Shown here: in pieces, positions 33,938-44,507 of the stretch
How positions within the stretch are numbered: the first letter of the stretch is position 1
Layout: every line of letters starts with the position of its first letter
Assembly: GCA_963978895.1 (NCBI GenBank)
Contig: OZ022239.1
Location: forward strand, 17,531,686 to 17,595,685
Direction of reading: 5' to 3'
Source: Erpobdella octoculata
Taxonomy: Eukaryota; Annelida; Clitellata; Hirudinida; Erpobdellidae
Length of the DNA stretch: 64,000 bases
Program-made: the position numbers and the translations under genes
Notes under the pieces: generated by a model
Database searches by the model: none
What the model was told of the DNA's origin: nothing
Seen by the model: only the letters and a program-made list of their open reading frames with translations

Positions 33938-35461
33938 TTAAGAAATGCGACTCGGCCACGAACACCAAAATACCTTGATCTTTACTCGTGGCTTTGACCG
34001 CAATTCGCAAACAACATGGTCAAGTCTCTTGACCGTTTGACACAGTTTCTTCCAGTCCTTCTTTGGCTCATCAACAGAGTCTTTCTCTGGCTCATCGTCG
34101 CCATTTTTGCACGGTTCATCACAGCCTTTTTTGCATGCCTCGTCCTGAACATCTTTGCACGGTTTATCGGAATTGTCTGCTTTTTCTTCTTCCTTCACAT
34201 CTTTTAGATCTTTCTCAAGAAACTCTTCAAAAGGTTTTTCGAAAACACGTCGTTCCATAAATCCAATAAATCCCTTCATCAAACTGTTATTTGATTTTAC
34301 AATGACTCTTAGTCTATCTGATCTAGAATCTTCTGTGGATTCATCTGATTTAAAACCCTCGGTACCGTTCTCTGTTCTTGTCTCATTTTTTCCAGAGTTT
34401 TTGCTTGCTGCATTGCTATTGTTGTTTTGGAGAAGTTCATCGCCGTCATGTTTGTTTTCTTCCAAGCTACAATCGAACGTTTTCTTTTCACATTCCAACT
34501 CGGCTCTTTCGTCGGTGTCAACTTTCGTATCGTCCAGCGGATCTTTCTTCAAATTATCGCCATCGTCTCTCAAATCAGTGTCTTCTTTTCTTGTCAAGTT
34601 AACTTTGACGTATTTTTCCATTGGAGTTTCGTCCGTTTCTAAATCCTCGGTTGCTTCATCCGAGTCAGATTCTTCACTAAAATCTGACCATGAATATTCG
34701 GTGCCGTCGTCTGTTATGGAGGCTTCCGTTTCAGAACCGTCGCTGTATGGGTGAAAGCCATAGTTGTTATTGCCATTATTATAATCATCATCGTCACTTT
34801 CATCCTCATCGTTTTGCATTTCGTTTTCAACATTCTTCTCATCTTCTTTAGTTTGGTTTTTGACGTCCAAACCGACTGTATCACTGTCACCATCTTTGCA
34901 TGGTTCATCTTGAGCATCTTTGCAAGGTTCCTTATCATGACCGTCTTTGACAGGCTCATCATCATGACCCACCTGACTTGTGCAGTCTGTACGGCCGTCA
35001 TCCGTCACATGCTCTGAGACACAGCTGGTGGACTCCAGTTCAAATTGGGTTTCGCCGCAGCAACCCACATCACCAGCAGCCCGCTGGTCCAGAACCGTGT
35101 CCACCACTGCCTCAGCCAACCCTGCGACCAAACTCTCAACAGTTGTACCGGCTGCTGCTACTTTGTTTCCGTGGCCAAGAATCACTCCTTCTCCTGTCTT
35201 CTTCTGTGCTGCCATGTTTTCTTTCGCTCGTTGTCTTTCTTCCTCCAGCAATTTGTTTTTTAATTTCCTTCGCTTGACCACAGCTTCCTCGTCAATGTCG
35301 AATAGATATTCGTCGTCGTCAGGCCCATAGCCCTCATTCACTAACGCGGCTAAGAGGCGTTCCATAAGTTCGTCCTTTTTACCTGTATCGCTCAGGCCAC
35401 GTTTCTCCAGCTCGTCTTTCATTTCACTCGCCCAAAGCTCATCCAATGATTTCAAAACCAT
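33938..35461 (-). CDS. Acidic SAP-domain protein encoded by an LTR element
   Basis: A 507-residue intact frame. Residues about 5-40 form a SAP motif (LDELWASEMKDELEKRGLSD then KKDELMERLLAAL), a DNA-binding helix pair found in chromatin proteins. A basic coiled segment (KRRKLKNKLLEEERQRAKEN) follows, then VESLVAGLAEAVVDTVLDQR, then a long acidic low-complexity region with repeats of the type DEPCKDG, and near the C-terminus more of them (DEPCKNGDDEPEKD). No capsid, zinc knuckle or enzyme is recognisable. The ATG lies 8 nt from the primer-binding site and the stop about 30 nt from the polypurine tract. It may be a Gag-like or chromatin-targeting factor; function unknown. Confidence 0.8.
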   Translation of the reverse strand: MVLKSLDELWASEMKDELEKRGLSDTGKKDELMERLLAALVNEGYGPDDDEYLFDIDEEAVVKRRKLKNKLLEEERQRAKENMAAQKKTGEGVILGHGNKVAAAGTTVESLVAGLAEAVVDTVLDQRAAGDVGCCGETQFELESTSCVSEHVTDDGRTDCTSQVGHDDEPVKDGHDKEPCKDAQDEPCKDGDSDTVGLDVKNQTKEDEKNVENEMQNDEDESDDDDYNNGNNNYGFHPYSDGSETEASITDDGTEYSWSDFSEESDSDEATEDLETDETPMEKYVKVNLTRKEDTDLRDDGDNLKKDPLDDTKVDTDERAELECEKKTFDCSLEENKHDGDELLQNNNSNAASKNSGKNETRTENGTEGFKSDESTEDSRSDRLRVIVKSNNSLMKGFIGFMERRVFEKPFEEFLEKDLKDVKEEEKADNSDKPCKDVQDEACKKGCDEPCKNGDDEPEKDSVDEPKKDWKKLCQTVKRLDHVVCELRSKPRVKIKVFWCSWPSRIS

Positions 35462-35469
35462 TCTTGTAT

Positions 35470-35485
35470 CCCAATTCTGACACCA
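35470..35485 (-). promoter_or_regulatory. SAP-LTR primer-binding site
   Basis: Minus strand TGGTGTCAGAATTGGG, one base from the LTR. It fits the 3' end of a tRNA ending CTGACACCA, as in some leucine tRNAs; exact tRNA not certain. The decayed copies keep the same site at 38361-38380 and about 60465-60481 with changes. Confidence 0.75.
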
Positions 35486-35486
35486 A

Positions 35487-35674
35487 TGTTACGATATCAC
35501 CAAATCGTATACCGGGCTCAATAGAATGGTTTTGATGTTTTATTGGAAAATAATAAATGAAGCTTTGTTACGGCTAGTTATACCTTCTGGTTTAATAATA
35601 ATGTCCATAATAGTTATTCGAAGTCCTTTAACGTCTATCAATGGGAAAACCTATTGTAAAAACAGCGATTTTAC

Positions 35675-35675
<1 letters not shown>
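35487..35675 (-). repeat. SAP-LTR copy 1, 5' LTR
   Basis: Identical to 33702-33890 as read. Followed by TTAA and a (TA)n array. Confidence 0.9.

Positions 35676-35678
<3 letters not shown>

Positions 35679-35729
<51 letters not shown>
35679..35729. repeat. (TA)n microsatellite
   Basis: TA run directly right of the SAP-LTR element. Confidence 0.95.
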
Positions 35730-35732
<3 letters not shown>

Positions 35733-36127
35733 ATATAAGATCGAAGATAGGAAGAAGGTGATATTGAATTATTGAAAGTTCTTAAGAAAATATGGCAAGA
35801 ACGATGTTTGAAATCTTTTAGTTTTACAGAAAGGCACCGGATATTCTGAAGCATTTCGCAGCTTCGATAGAGGTTCTGGATCTCGCCGAGCCGGCATGAG
35901 GTGGTGAAGGCAGCTGGATGGGTGACGGACAGATTGTAGATGGTGGAATCGAACACCAGACGCTTCCTTTAGCCTGTAGCAGTTGGTCACGTGTATACGA
36001 ATGACGCGCTAGGATTGGTCGTAGCAGCGCGGCTTCACAAGCCGGAACCAGAGAAACCATGGCGACTCTTTTTAGGAAGAAAAAAACGGTCGCTGCTATT
36101 GCCCCGGCGGTTCGACGTGATTACAAT
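35730..36127. other. Unassigned intergenic stretch
   Basis: Frames up to 100 codons exist on the minus strand but none has a recognised domain. Confidence 0.3.
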
Positions 36128-36130
36128 CGG

Positions 36131-37462
36131 TAAAATTTCTAAGCTTCTGCGTCCCGTTATTTTTTTGGAACGATACGATACGATACGATTTCTGAAATTT
36201 GCCTCGAATTAAACGATACGATACGAGACGCTTCGACCAATAACGATACGATATCAATACGATACGATACGATTTCGGGATCTCGACTGAAGCGGAAATT
36301 TTGCCTAGAGATAACATAGAATGATGAACTATACGCGACAGACAATATTAATAACTACATTAAAGAAATTCATTGAAAAAAATATATAAATATTAAAAAA
36401 TTTCAAAATTTATAAAAATTTACCAAATTTAATTTTTTTTTACAACTTGAAATAAGTTTCATTTGTTTAGTTTCGGTACATCTATTTGTCTAAATTTAGA
36501 CTCTAAATAAAACGTTACCGCCGATAGAAAGTATTTATTTACTTTATTTAGTGACGCGGCATGATAATGATGACAAACACGAGAAAGTGACTCTCTGCAA
36601 GAATTAAAAAAGTGAAAAAACCCAGCGTGTTTATTTATAGGCGATGGCGAATGCGGTTAGCAATAGCAAGAAAGAAGCTGAGAAAGTTTCGAATTCCAGC
36701 TGCAGACGATACGGGCTACGGCACTGTCGTGCACACTACAGGTGGCACACACATACTCACACACAACCAAGAATATCATCGAGATTATAAAGATATATCT
36801 TAGATGAGCTACTATTACGGTCAATTACGGATATCGAAACACTAAAATAATCATTCCAATTCTATGTAACAAATTTGAAAAAATAAGTTTATGAAACAGA
36901 CTAAACCAAAACATAAACATAGAATGATCATTACTATTACATTACTCATTATTCTCATTAATAATAATAGTCATCGATGTCAGCGAGTACGATTGCCTTG
37001 TAGGGCTTGTAGTATCAGTAGTATGCAGAGCTCGACTAGCAGCCTAAGAGGAGCGTGGCTTTTTTGCTGCCGGTTCCCAGACTAAAAATAGTAAATAATG
37101 GGGCTACAGGCTGTCTGGAAAACCGAATTTAAAGTGGGGATGATAATAGTTATAAACTTCTGTCAATAGGTAGATTAATTAATCAATGTTGATGAATCAA
37201 TTGCAAATATTCACAGTTGTGACAATCGTTAATTAAATATGTATGACTTTCGTTATTTATTGGAAAATATTTTAAAAAAATCCCGATATTTTTCGGGATT
37301 TTAATCGAGAATGAAGTTTTAAGTATCGCCAATTAATATCGATACGAGACTTCTTCCGCAGGCTGTATCGTTTCAATTGTGATACGGGAATCCCGTATCG
37401 TTTTGAAATCTCGATTGAATTCGAGATAACGATATCGGGACGCAGATGCTTAAAAATTTCTA
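36131..37462. mobile_element. TIR element with GATAC-rich ends (hAT-like, non-autonomous)
   Basis: Left end AAATTTCTAAGCTTCTGCGT followed by CCCGTTAT; right end, reverse-complemented, AAATTTTTAAGCATCTGCGT then CCCGATAT. These 28-bp ends differ at few positions. Both are followed inward by runs of ACGATACGAT / TATCG words (36170-36290; 37320-37435). No transposase remains. Superfamily assignment is a guess; no target duplication was identified. Confidence 0.6.
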
Positions 37463-37545
37463 CTAACCCTAACCCTAACCCTATCTCTAACCCTAACCCT
37501 AACCCGAACCCTAACCCTACCCCTATCCATACCCCTAAACCCTAT
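37461..37545. repeat. Interstitial telomeric repeat (CTAACC)n
   Basis: About 12 units of CTAACC/CCCTAA, some degenerate (CTATCT, CGAACC, CTACCC). This is the canonical animal telomere repeat (TTAGGG on the other strand) inside the contig, starting directly at the end of the TIR element. Confidence 0.93.
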
Positions 37546-38029
37546 CCTAGGTAGTAGCATAAAAATTTCAAAATAATTATTTTTAAATTTCATTAATATT
37601 TTTATATAAAGGTACAAATTCTGAGTTTGAATATACCATATAGTGTAAAAAAAATAAAATTAATAAAGATATAGCGAATCAAAGATCGCGTACCGCCGTG
37701 GCAATAGCATTAACGAAAAAAACTGCCAGAAATTATTACGGCAAATACTTGAGACAAAATTTAGTTTCGTAATCCATTAGAGTGCATTGTTCCGGAAAAA
37801 TAGAAACAGAATCGGTATTTGACGGAAACAAAAAAGGTTAGATACGATAAAAAACGATGAAATCGTCCACATAGAGCCATAGACTAACGCGTCCGGCAGC
37901 TACAAGAGCGCCAAAGATTTTGATTTTGGTTAGATCATCCCCCTACCGGAAAATCCTATATCCGTCCATGGTTTAGTAATGCACCGGCAGAAACTCCGAA
38001 CCGGTTGCTTTCACTCCATCTCCAGGGCA
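37546..38029. other. Intergenic, nothing recognised
   Basis: AT-rich to mixed sequence with no gene-like frame. Confidence 0.4.
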
Positions 38030-38575
38030 GACATGGCCGCCAAAAATTAATTTTTCTTTTCCTCGTCGTGCTGGTTTGCTCTCCTTTTTGTCTTCTCATG
38101 CTCTTCTTTGATTTCTTCTCTCGTCTCCTCTAGCGTTTTTTTCATCATTCTCCCTATTATCTCATACGCTTTTCCAAACAGTTCGTCAAAGCTTCACTGG
38201 GGTCAATATCCTACTCGTCTGGATCAAAATCATGGCTTTACACTGCCGTTCGCAAATGGTCAACAAACTCAGACTTTGTTCTTTAACTTTGCGTTTTCTT
38301 AGTTTTCGCCTTACTCAGGCACAAAACGTTTGTTCAATAATTTCAAAACCATTTTTTTCAAATCCCACTTTTGACACCCATGTTATAATATTGACAACCT
38401 TATCGTTTTCTTTAGAACGGTTTTTGAAACTCTGAATTTATTGGAACATAATAAGCCCTCAACCGGACTATGTAAGTTTCAATAACTGTAATTAAAACTG
38501 GTCTGTTTAAACACTTACGTAATTACGAAAAAAATATTTAAAATAACAAAACACGCTTTTTATTAAAATATCCAT
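38030..38575 (-). pseudogene. Decayed third relative of the SAP-LTR element
   Basis: The LTR start TGTTATAATATTG (38381) is preceded on the plus side by AATCCCACTTTTGACACCCA, matching the SAP-LTR primer-binding site, and then by the complement of MVLK... start codon. The region 38030-38357 reads on the minus strand as a broken, basic version of the SAP protein start (multiple stops). The LTR-like part keeps TTTATTGGAACATAATAAG as in the intact LTR. The 3' LTR is absent. Confidence 0.65.
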
Positions 38576-38810
38576 CTATAATAGTTTATCACGTTTACAG
38601 GAATCAGATAATCAAATCCATTTATAAAAATATGACAGTATTTATACAGTGCAAACTATTATAAATTATATTTTGTCTTCAACCTAACTCTGCACCTCGT
38701 AGACCTCACTGCAACAACTTCCGCAATTTTAAACAGGAAATTCCTCTAGTAAAGAAAAATCCTTCGGAATATTCATTTCCTACAGAATCTCAAACGGCAC
38801 TTACGCGCGC

Positions 38811-38860
38811 GCTCTCTCTCTCTCTCTCTCTTTCTCTTTCTCTCGCATTCTCTCTCACAC
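38811..38860. repeat. (CT)n microsatellite
   Basis: CTCTCT run with a few TTTCTC interruptions, then CACACA. Confidence 0.9.
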
Positions 38861-38869
38861 ACACTTTCT

Positions 38870-39885
38870 TTTCAAATTTTAACACACATTTTTCTCTACT
38901 TTTTACACAAATGAAGATGTTATTTAATGGTTAATTTCAGTCATCATCTTTGTAAAATTGAAATAATGAAATAGGCACGTGCTGAAATTTTTCCGACATT
39001 TCCCATGTAATTTAATCAAACTGTGGCCTTAAATGGAACTCACCTCGCTTCTTCCGTCCACTCGCTGTTCAGCAATTGAGATTATTTCCGCCAATTTATT
39101 CTTAGAGAACTCAAGTTTATGCATAGAGAAGTAAAGATTTATTACAAGGTGCGGTAGTTAGCTGTCTTGATTGCATGCAATAGTGGGATAGCGCTTTGTG
39201 AAACAACATGTATACTTAGAATTTTTTGTTGACCAGTCCCGTGAAGAAATGAAGGTCGGGATGGTTGGGGGGTTTTTAGTGGTATATGGTTTAGTAAAAA
39301 GGTTGGTAAGCCGTTGGTGGTTATATATAAGAGATGATAAAAAGTGGGTGGTTATGCAGATGTGAAAGATGAGTGAAAAGGGGTTAAAAAGTGGAAAGGA
39401 CAGTAACTGGAGAAAGACTGAGAGTCCAAATAAAATTACTGTTTCTGGAAATTACAACCGAAAACATCTAATCTCTCGTCTAACGTCAAAACAAGTGCTT
39501 TTATTTAACTCGTATGCAAAGTACATACTTGCGCACGTTTTTCCACAAAATTTGCTTCTTTACCCGAAAGATCGACTGTTAAGATTTGGTCTAGTTTTAG
39601 ATTTTTTATTTTATTTAGACTAAGTAGAGGGAAGGTTGAGATAATCACGGTGGAAATTGAAACTTGGTGGTCTAGCGATTGTTTTATGGAAACAACGAAC
39701 TTTGGATTTAAAATTGTTTTGGTGACCAGGAGGAGTAATTATTATTATCACAAATATTTACATGCTTTTTATAATGTTCTCAAAAGCATTAAGAGCAGTC
39801 AGAGAAATTAATTAATTAAAAATGAGTCAAAATTAAAAGCCGAAAAAAATGAAAGGATAAATATAATATCATCATCTTTGATGTG
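38870..39885. other. Intergenic, no supported gene
   Basis: An 84-codon plus-strand frame at 39369-39623 has no recognisable domain. Nothing else stands out. Confidence 0.35.
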
Positions 39886-39889
39886 TTGG

Positions 39890-40148
39890 TTGGTGACGTG
39901 TTGGTCTAGTGGTATAGACACCGGCTTTGAGAGTCGTTGGACCCGGGTTCGATTCCCGGTCCAGGCACGTAATTTCCTTGAGCAAGAAACTAACTCACAT
40001 GTGCTCACGTCAACTCAGCGTTATCTAGGGTTAACTCATGTCTATGTAAATAGCGTGTTCTTCGAAGTTTCCGATTCCAAAGGAACCTTCGTAAGCGCCT
40101 CTGACTTTATCTGGCGCTATATAAATAAATTCATTCATTCATTCATGA
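39890..40148 (+). mobile_element. tRNA-derived SINE with L2-like tail
   Basis: The head (39892-39967) is tRNA-like: A box TGGTCTAGTGGTATAGACAC and B box GGGTTCGATTCCC, closing GGTCCAGGCA. These are RNA polymerase III internal promoter elements. A body of about 140 bp follows, then GGCGCTATATAAATAAATTC with TTCA repeats (40113-40148). The tail matches the 3' end of the L2 LINE at 8796-8834. Confidence 0.9.
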
Positions 40149-40276
40149 CTTAGTAATGTAGTGTTGTTATTAGGGTTGCACCGGACATGGGTTTTTCAAA
40201 TCCGGCCGGGGCCGGAGCCGGTCTTGTCATTTTGTATTATTCATTATTCATCTTTTTGTTCAATTGCATGTTATCA

Positions 40277-40591
40277 TTAAAAACCAACGTAGTAACCAAC
40301 AGACAATATCAACTTTATTTCAAATAAACAATAAACAAAAAATAGTAACAGTATTCGAGGCAGTGGCAACTTAACAGCAGCCGCCATCGAAGTCTTTAGA
40401 CTGTTCATCTCACTGTACAGGATTGGATGCTTAGATCTTAGATCAGTAAGCAGAGAATACCTCGAAAAACTTTTGGGAGTATTAGTCTTGCCGCGTGACA
40501 ACTCCGTGTAGCAGTGTTTACAAACAGCCTTCAAATTATCCGTGATTTTGACATCAAAATACGCCCAAACGCCCAATTTTTTCTCAGCCAT
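40277..40591 (-). pseudogene. BED zinc-finger exon of a hAT-type transposase
   Basis: The frame starts MAEKKLGVWAYFDVK and carries VCKHCYTELSRGKTN ... SLLTDLRSKHP, the BED finger (CxxC then H..H) found at the N-terminus of hAT transposases. The open text after about residue 70 is not hAT-like, so the rest of the transposase is gone. On the other side TAGGGTTGCACCGGACATGG (40172-40191) looks like a hAT terminal inverted repeat. Confidence 0.72.
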
Positions 40592-40785
40592 TTTATGCTG
40601 TTAATTTTTAATACTCAAACAAAACAAGAATAATTCAACAAAAGAGAGAGTTCAAAGTTCGCGAGCGTGACCTTATATAGCTTCCGAGCGTGCTATTCTG
40701 TGGCAGCAATCGGAAGATTAAATTTATTAACGATTCAACCTAGCTATATGATCTAAACGGATAAGAAATAGATAAGCCATTTGAA

Positions 40786-40912
<127 letters not shown>

Positions 40913-40942
40913 CTTCGATCTTTATATATATATATATATTAA

Positions 40943-40980
40943 TTAACTCCGGCCGAAAAGTTTGGAGACCCCTGCTCTAA
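40943..40980 (-). other. hAT-type terminal inverted repeat with 8-bp flank
   Basis: Minus strand CAGGGGTCTCCAAACTTTTC then GGCCGG, the form of a Charlie-like hAT end, flanked by CTCTAAAG. The other end and a matching 8-bp copy were not found in the window. Confidence 0.5.
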
Positions 40981-41229
40981 AGAATGGAATACTCTAATTT
41001 AATTTTACTCTATGTTATGGACTATTTGGTATTTTCAACTTATCGTGTACAGGTTTAATACAAATTCATAATTTTGATTACATTTTACTTTATGTTATTA
41101 AATGTTCCCGATTTTCAACTTTTGTTTTATAGCGTCTTCGGCTGTTTCGAACTCAAAAATTGTGTAATAACATTAAATTTTGTTTTTAAAAGAAACAAAA
41201 AATATGATTAAGGTGGATGATAACTATTA

Positions 41230-42044
41230 ATAACAAAATGAATAAAGGCGATACAGGTGATTTAATTTTAAAGAACAAACAAGAAAAACAACTTGACGAC
41301 ATTAATCGATTTTTAAGAGATGGTTCTTATCCAGCACACATGAAAGGACGACCAGGTCAGTAAGCAAACATGCAAAAAATGTGCAAGAAATACATATTAA
41401 ACAACGATGTGCTGCATTACCGATACGGCCAGCAAAAATCAAAGTCTAACAGTATGGCCCCAGCCTATTTACGCGTAATAAAAAGTGCAGTAAAAATCAG
41501 AACAGATATTTTAAAAGCTATTCATCTTGGCAGTTGTGGTATTCAAATCTTTAACTAAACCATACTGTGCCAATCAAACTAATGATACTGAAGGGAGTGA
41601 AGATAAACAGACAATTCAAGCGGCAGCCATGGGTGGACATATTGGCAGGGACAAAACATTACTTAAATTGTTGGACGCTGATGTATGGTGGCCAGGAATG
41701 AACGTGGATGGGAGAGAATTTGTCGCAACTTGTGAAGCTTTTCAACGCGGAAACACTAACTTCAACAAAGCTGCTCCTACAATACATTCTATTCCTATTC
41801 CAGCAAAGTTGGGTCACATATTGCTGTAAATTTGTGGACTTTACCAAAGACAAAATGGGTGGAAACAAAACCTATAGCCTCAAAAACAGCCAAAGTCGTT
41901 GCCACCTTTCTCTATGAACTTACTTGTCGACATGTTTGTGTGACTATACAGATCAATGATCAAGGTCGTGAATTTTGCAACAAACTGTCTGCTGAATTAC
42001 ATCGACTGACAGGAACGAAACAAAGAATAACAAGTACTTATCAC
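41230..42044 (+). pseudogene. Ginger/GIN-type integrase, N-terminal part
   Basis: Coding text with stops and shifts: LDDINRFLRDGSYPAHMKGR, YILNNDVLHYRYG, then GGHIGRDKTLLKLLDADVWW and PGMNVDGREFVATC, an integrase zinc-binding region, then INDQGREFCNKLSAELHRLT and TSTYH. The pattern (DQGREF, GT(K)QR.TS.YHP) is that of the integrase-like proteins related to Ginger DNA transposons and GIN1/KRBA2. The gene is cut at TYH by a hAT insertion and resumes at 44508. Confidence 0.75.
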
Positions 42045-42951
42045 CAGTGATGGGTAGTTACTAACTATAAATAGTTAACTACTAGTTATTAACTACCCTA
42101 CAGTAGTTAAGAAATAGTTAATAACTACATTTTGTTAAACTAGTTAACAACTAGTAGTTAACTATTTTTTTAAATAGTTATTAACTAGAGTAGTTAACTA
42201 TTTTTCTTAACTACTTTACTTTTTTGGTGGCTGAAAAAACTCTATAGATCATGAAACTGAAGTGGATGAGCCAGTATATGACATGTATGTAAATAAGGAA
42301 GATCTAGTGGTGAAAGTATATCAGATTTGATAGAAAGTGAGCAAGATAATATTGATAATTCTGACGATGTGCTTTTTTTACGTCCTCATAAGCACTGTGG
42401 TAATCTACATACATAATTTCCTATGTCTGTATGTATGTATGTTAGCAATTTTGCATAACGCAGAGGCCGCGGTGGTAAGCAGTCAGCAATTGGTAAAATT
42501 AGTGCGCACAGGCGTGTATTTAAAGTTATTACGCAACTGTACAGTATCAGTCCCAAATATCCAAAACGTTTTTCCTAAGCTTTTATGCAAGAGGTTATCC
42601 GATGTCGTGTAATAAAAGTTTAAATAAAAATTGTAATAAAAGTTGTACACTGTCAGTACTAAAGATCCAAAACGTTTTTCCTAAGCTTATTCTGCAAGGG
42701 TTTATCTGATTTCATCAAACATATTGTTGGATTTAAAGTTTAAAATAAAACATCGCTAGATGTTGAAACTGTCTTACGAAGGTACCTACGCAGGAAATTT
42801 AGTGATTTTAATTTGCTTAAACCAGGTTCGGTCCAAAGCATTGAACATTTTTTTGATATTGCTGAGCAAGTAAAGCATCCACATTTAATAATGGTAGAGA
42901 AGAAAACGTTCTTTATTTAATATCTGATAGTTCGATAAAAACCACAAAAAT

Positions 42952-42973
42952 GGTCATTTTTGACGGGCTTCTA
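42952..42973 (+). other. Second Helitron 3' terminus
   Basis: GGTCATTTTTGACGGGCTTCTAG followed by T, split here as GGTCATTTTTGAC and GGGCTTCTAG. It is the same sequence as the Helitron end at 24040-24065 with a shorter stem and spacer. It breaks the hAT transposase just before HTLNLVAS. The 5' end of this Helitron was not located. Confidence 0.65.
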
Positions 42974-43535
42974 GTCATACCTTAAATCTCGTGGCAAGTG
43001 TTGATGCATTGAAAGTAAGGGATAATTTGAAATACAAACAACTTTATGATAGATCAATGGCAAAAGTTGTACCAATATCAAACTCTATTCATCGCAATGT
43101 AAAAGATGCTGAGGTTGTACAGGACATTAGTGGTTCAACATTTATAAAGCCAAATGTTACACAGCGGTGCTCAAAATTCTATTCCGTTGAAAGGATTGTT
43201 AATATAGTTTTCAATAATAATTGTGATTGTCAGAAGAAGTTAGGGCAAGTTGCATTTAAATAAATTGAGTTTGCTTTTCTGAAATCATTTATTCAGATTA
43301 TAAAACCAATAGTCACCACAATGCATATTTTTAAAGTGAAAACTCATACATCGGTCACATTATTCCAACCATCACAGGATTAAAAAATTAACATCATGTT
43401 CAGAAAAAACCACCAAACCTCTTTTACAAACACTAACTCAAGGTCTAGAACAAGTAAATTAAAAACGAATTTTTAAAACCCAATGCTTTTATATGTAATT
43501 AATGCTGATGTCAGATGATTATTAAGTATAAAAAG

Positions 43536-43612
43536 TTCGCTTGTGCAAGTATTTGAACTCACGACCTGACGAGGAATACAATCCTCGAGCAGTACCGCTC
43601 GTCCACCAACAC
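43536..43612 (-). repeat. tRNA-like fragment A (SINE head)
   Basis: The minus strand reads GTTGGTGGACGAGCGGTACT ... GGTCGTGAGTTCAAATACTT, an A-box-like and B-box-like pair (GAGTTCAAAT) at tRNA spacing. Confidence 0.55.
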
Positions 43613-43780
43613 ACAACTATGACTTATCATTTATTTGCGAAATGTCATATTTAAATCATTATGAAACCGTATTGAAACTGAAACAAAATTAAATTATCGA
43701 TTAAAATTTAACGACAAATATTTTTTTAAACCAAAATTATCTTGAAAGTTAAAAATGTGAAAGAAAAAATACTCGTCGAT

Positions 43781-43847
43781 CAGTGCGCTTGAACTCATGG
43801 CCTCGAGCTTCTTAGGCAGAGACTTATCCACCAAGCCACTGTAGCTT
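43781..43847 (-). repeat. tRNA-like fragment B (SINE head)
   Basis: Minus strand TGGCTTGGTGGATAAGTCTC ... GGCCATGAGTTCAAGCGCAC, again A-box and B-box-like at tRNA spacing. Related in plan to fragment A. Confidence 0.55.
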
Positions 43848-44507
43848 GATTTAATTTTCATGACGTTCTGCTAGTCACGAATATAAATTATTATATTTCT
43901 ACCCATATAAAAATGAAATTAATTAAAATTAACTAAATTAATTGACTTATTGTAAAACTAATAATTGAATATTGCATTCTCTTCTATTTTGAGCATGTAT
44001 GCAAAATTTGAAAAAAATCTATTATCAGGAAGTGACTCAAAAATTGATTGCAAGATTTGAAACAGACAGAGAAACAGAAAGACAACAGAGACGACGAGTA
44101 GATAAAAGCATTGTAGAAGAAAAACGATTTGGTCCTGTTTTGGAAAATGAAGAATATCTTTTAGCAACAGCGATAATTCTCTAATTTAAATTAAATTTTT
44201 TTGAACAATGAACAAAAAAATATTTGATTAAAGAAAATTTGTTGGAATACATAAATGAAATGAACCAAGAGCTTGAAAAATCAGATTTATTTAACTTGTA
44301 TTTAATTGCAAATGTTAATAGGTTTTTTTTGTTAATGTTGAAAAGTAGTTAACTACTAGTTAACTACTAGGCAGTAGTTAAGAGGTAGTTAATAACTACT
44401 GCTGTTAAAAGTAGTTAGGAAATAGTTACTAACTACTTTTTTTATGAGTAGTTAAATAAAGTAGTTAACTACTTTTAAAGTAGTTAAAATCCATCACTGC
44501 TTATCAC

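Larger units (their letters stand above)
42974..44250 (+). pseudogene. hAT transposase remnants
   Basis: HTLNLVASVDALK (about 42977), PNVTQRCSKFYSVERIV where hAT has an RW dipeptide, then frame-shifted pieces with IIKPIVTTMHIFK and LTQGLEQ (to about 43455). A foreign segment (about 43460-43990) interrupts it. It resumes with KLIARFETDRETERQ and ENEEYLLATAIIL (43999-44184). Order and motifs fit the RNase-H-like core and insertion domain of hAT. Multiple stops show it is dead. Confidence 0.75.
42045..44499. mobile_element. hAT DNA transposon inserted in the integrase gene
   Basis: Ends CAGTGATGGGTAGTTA... and ...AACTACTTTAAAAG-type complement closing CCATCACTG, with 9-bp perfect TIRs. They are flanked by an exact 8-bp target duplication CTTATCAC (42037-42044 and 44500-44507), diagnostic for hAT. 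Both ends carry dense TAGTTAACTA palindromic words (42055-42215; 44343-44485). The interior holds hAT transposase remnants, a Helitron 3' end and two tRNA-like pieces. Confidence 0.93.

Noticed and set aside
34155..34754. 199-codon plus-strand ORF opposite the SAP gene
   Set aside because: It is the complement of the acidic SAP frame and shows Ser/Phe-rich antisense text; the minus-strand frame has the SAP motif and element context.
36612..36803. 63-codon ORF in the TIR element at 36 kb as a transposase
   Set aside because: No catalytic or DNA-binding motif; too short and not protein-like.
39369..39623. 84-codon ORF as a host gene
   Set aside because: No recognised family and no supporting exon or conservation signal.
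39892..39967. Functional tRNA gene
   Set aside because: The tRNA-like head is followed by a SINE body and L2-like tail, and its arms are not cleanly paired; it is treated as a SINE.
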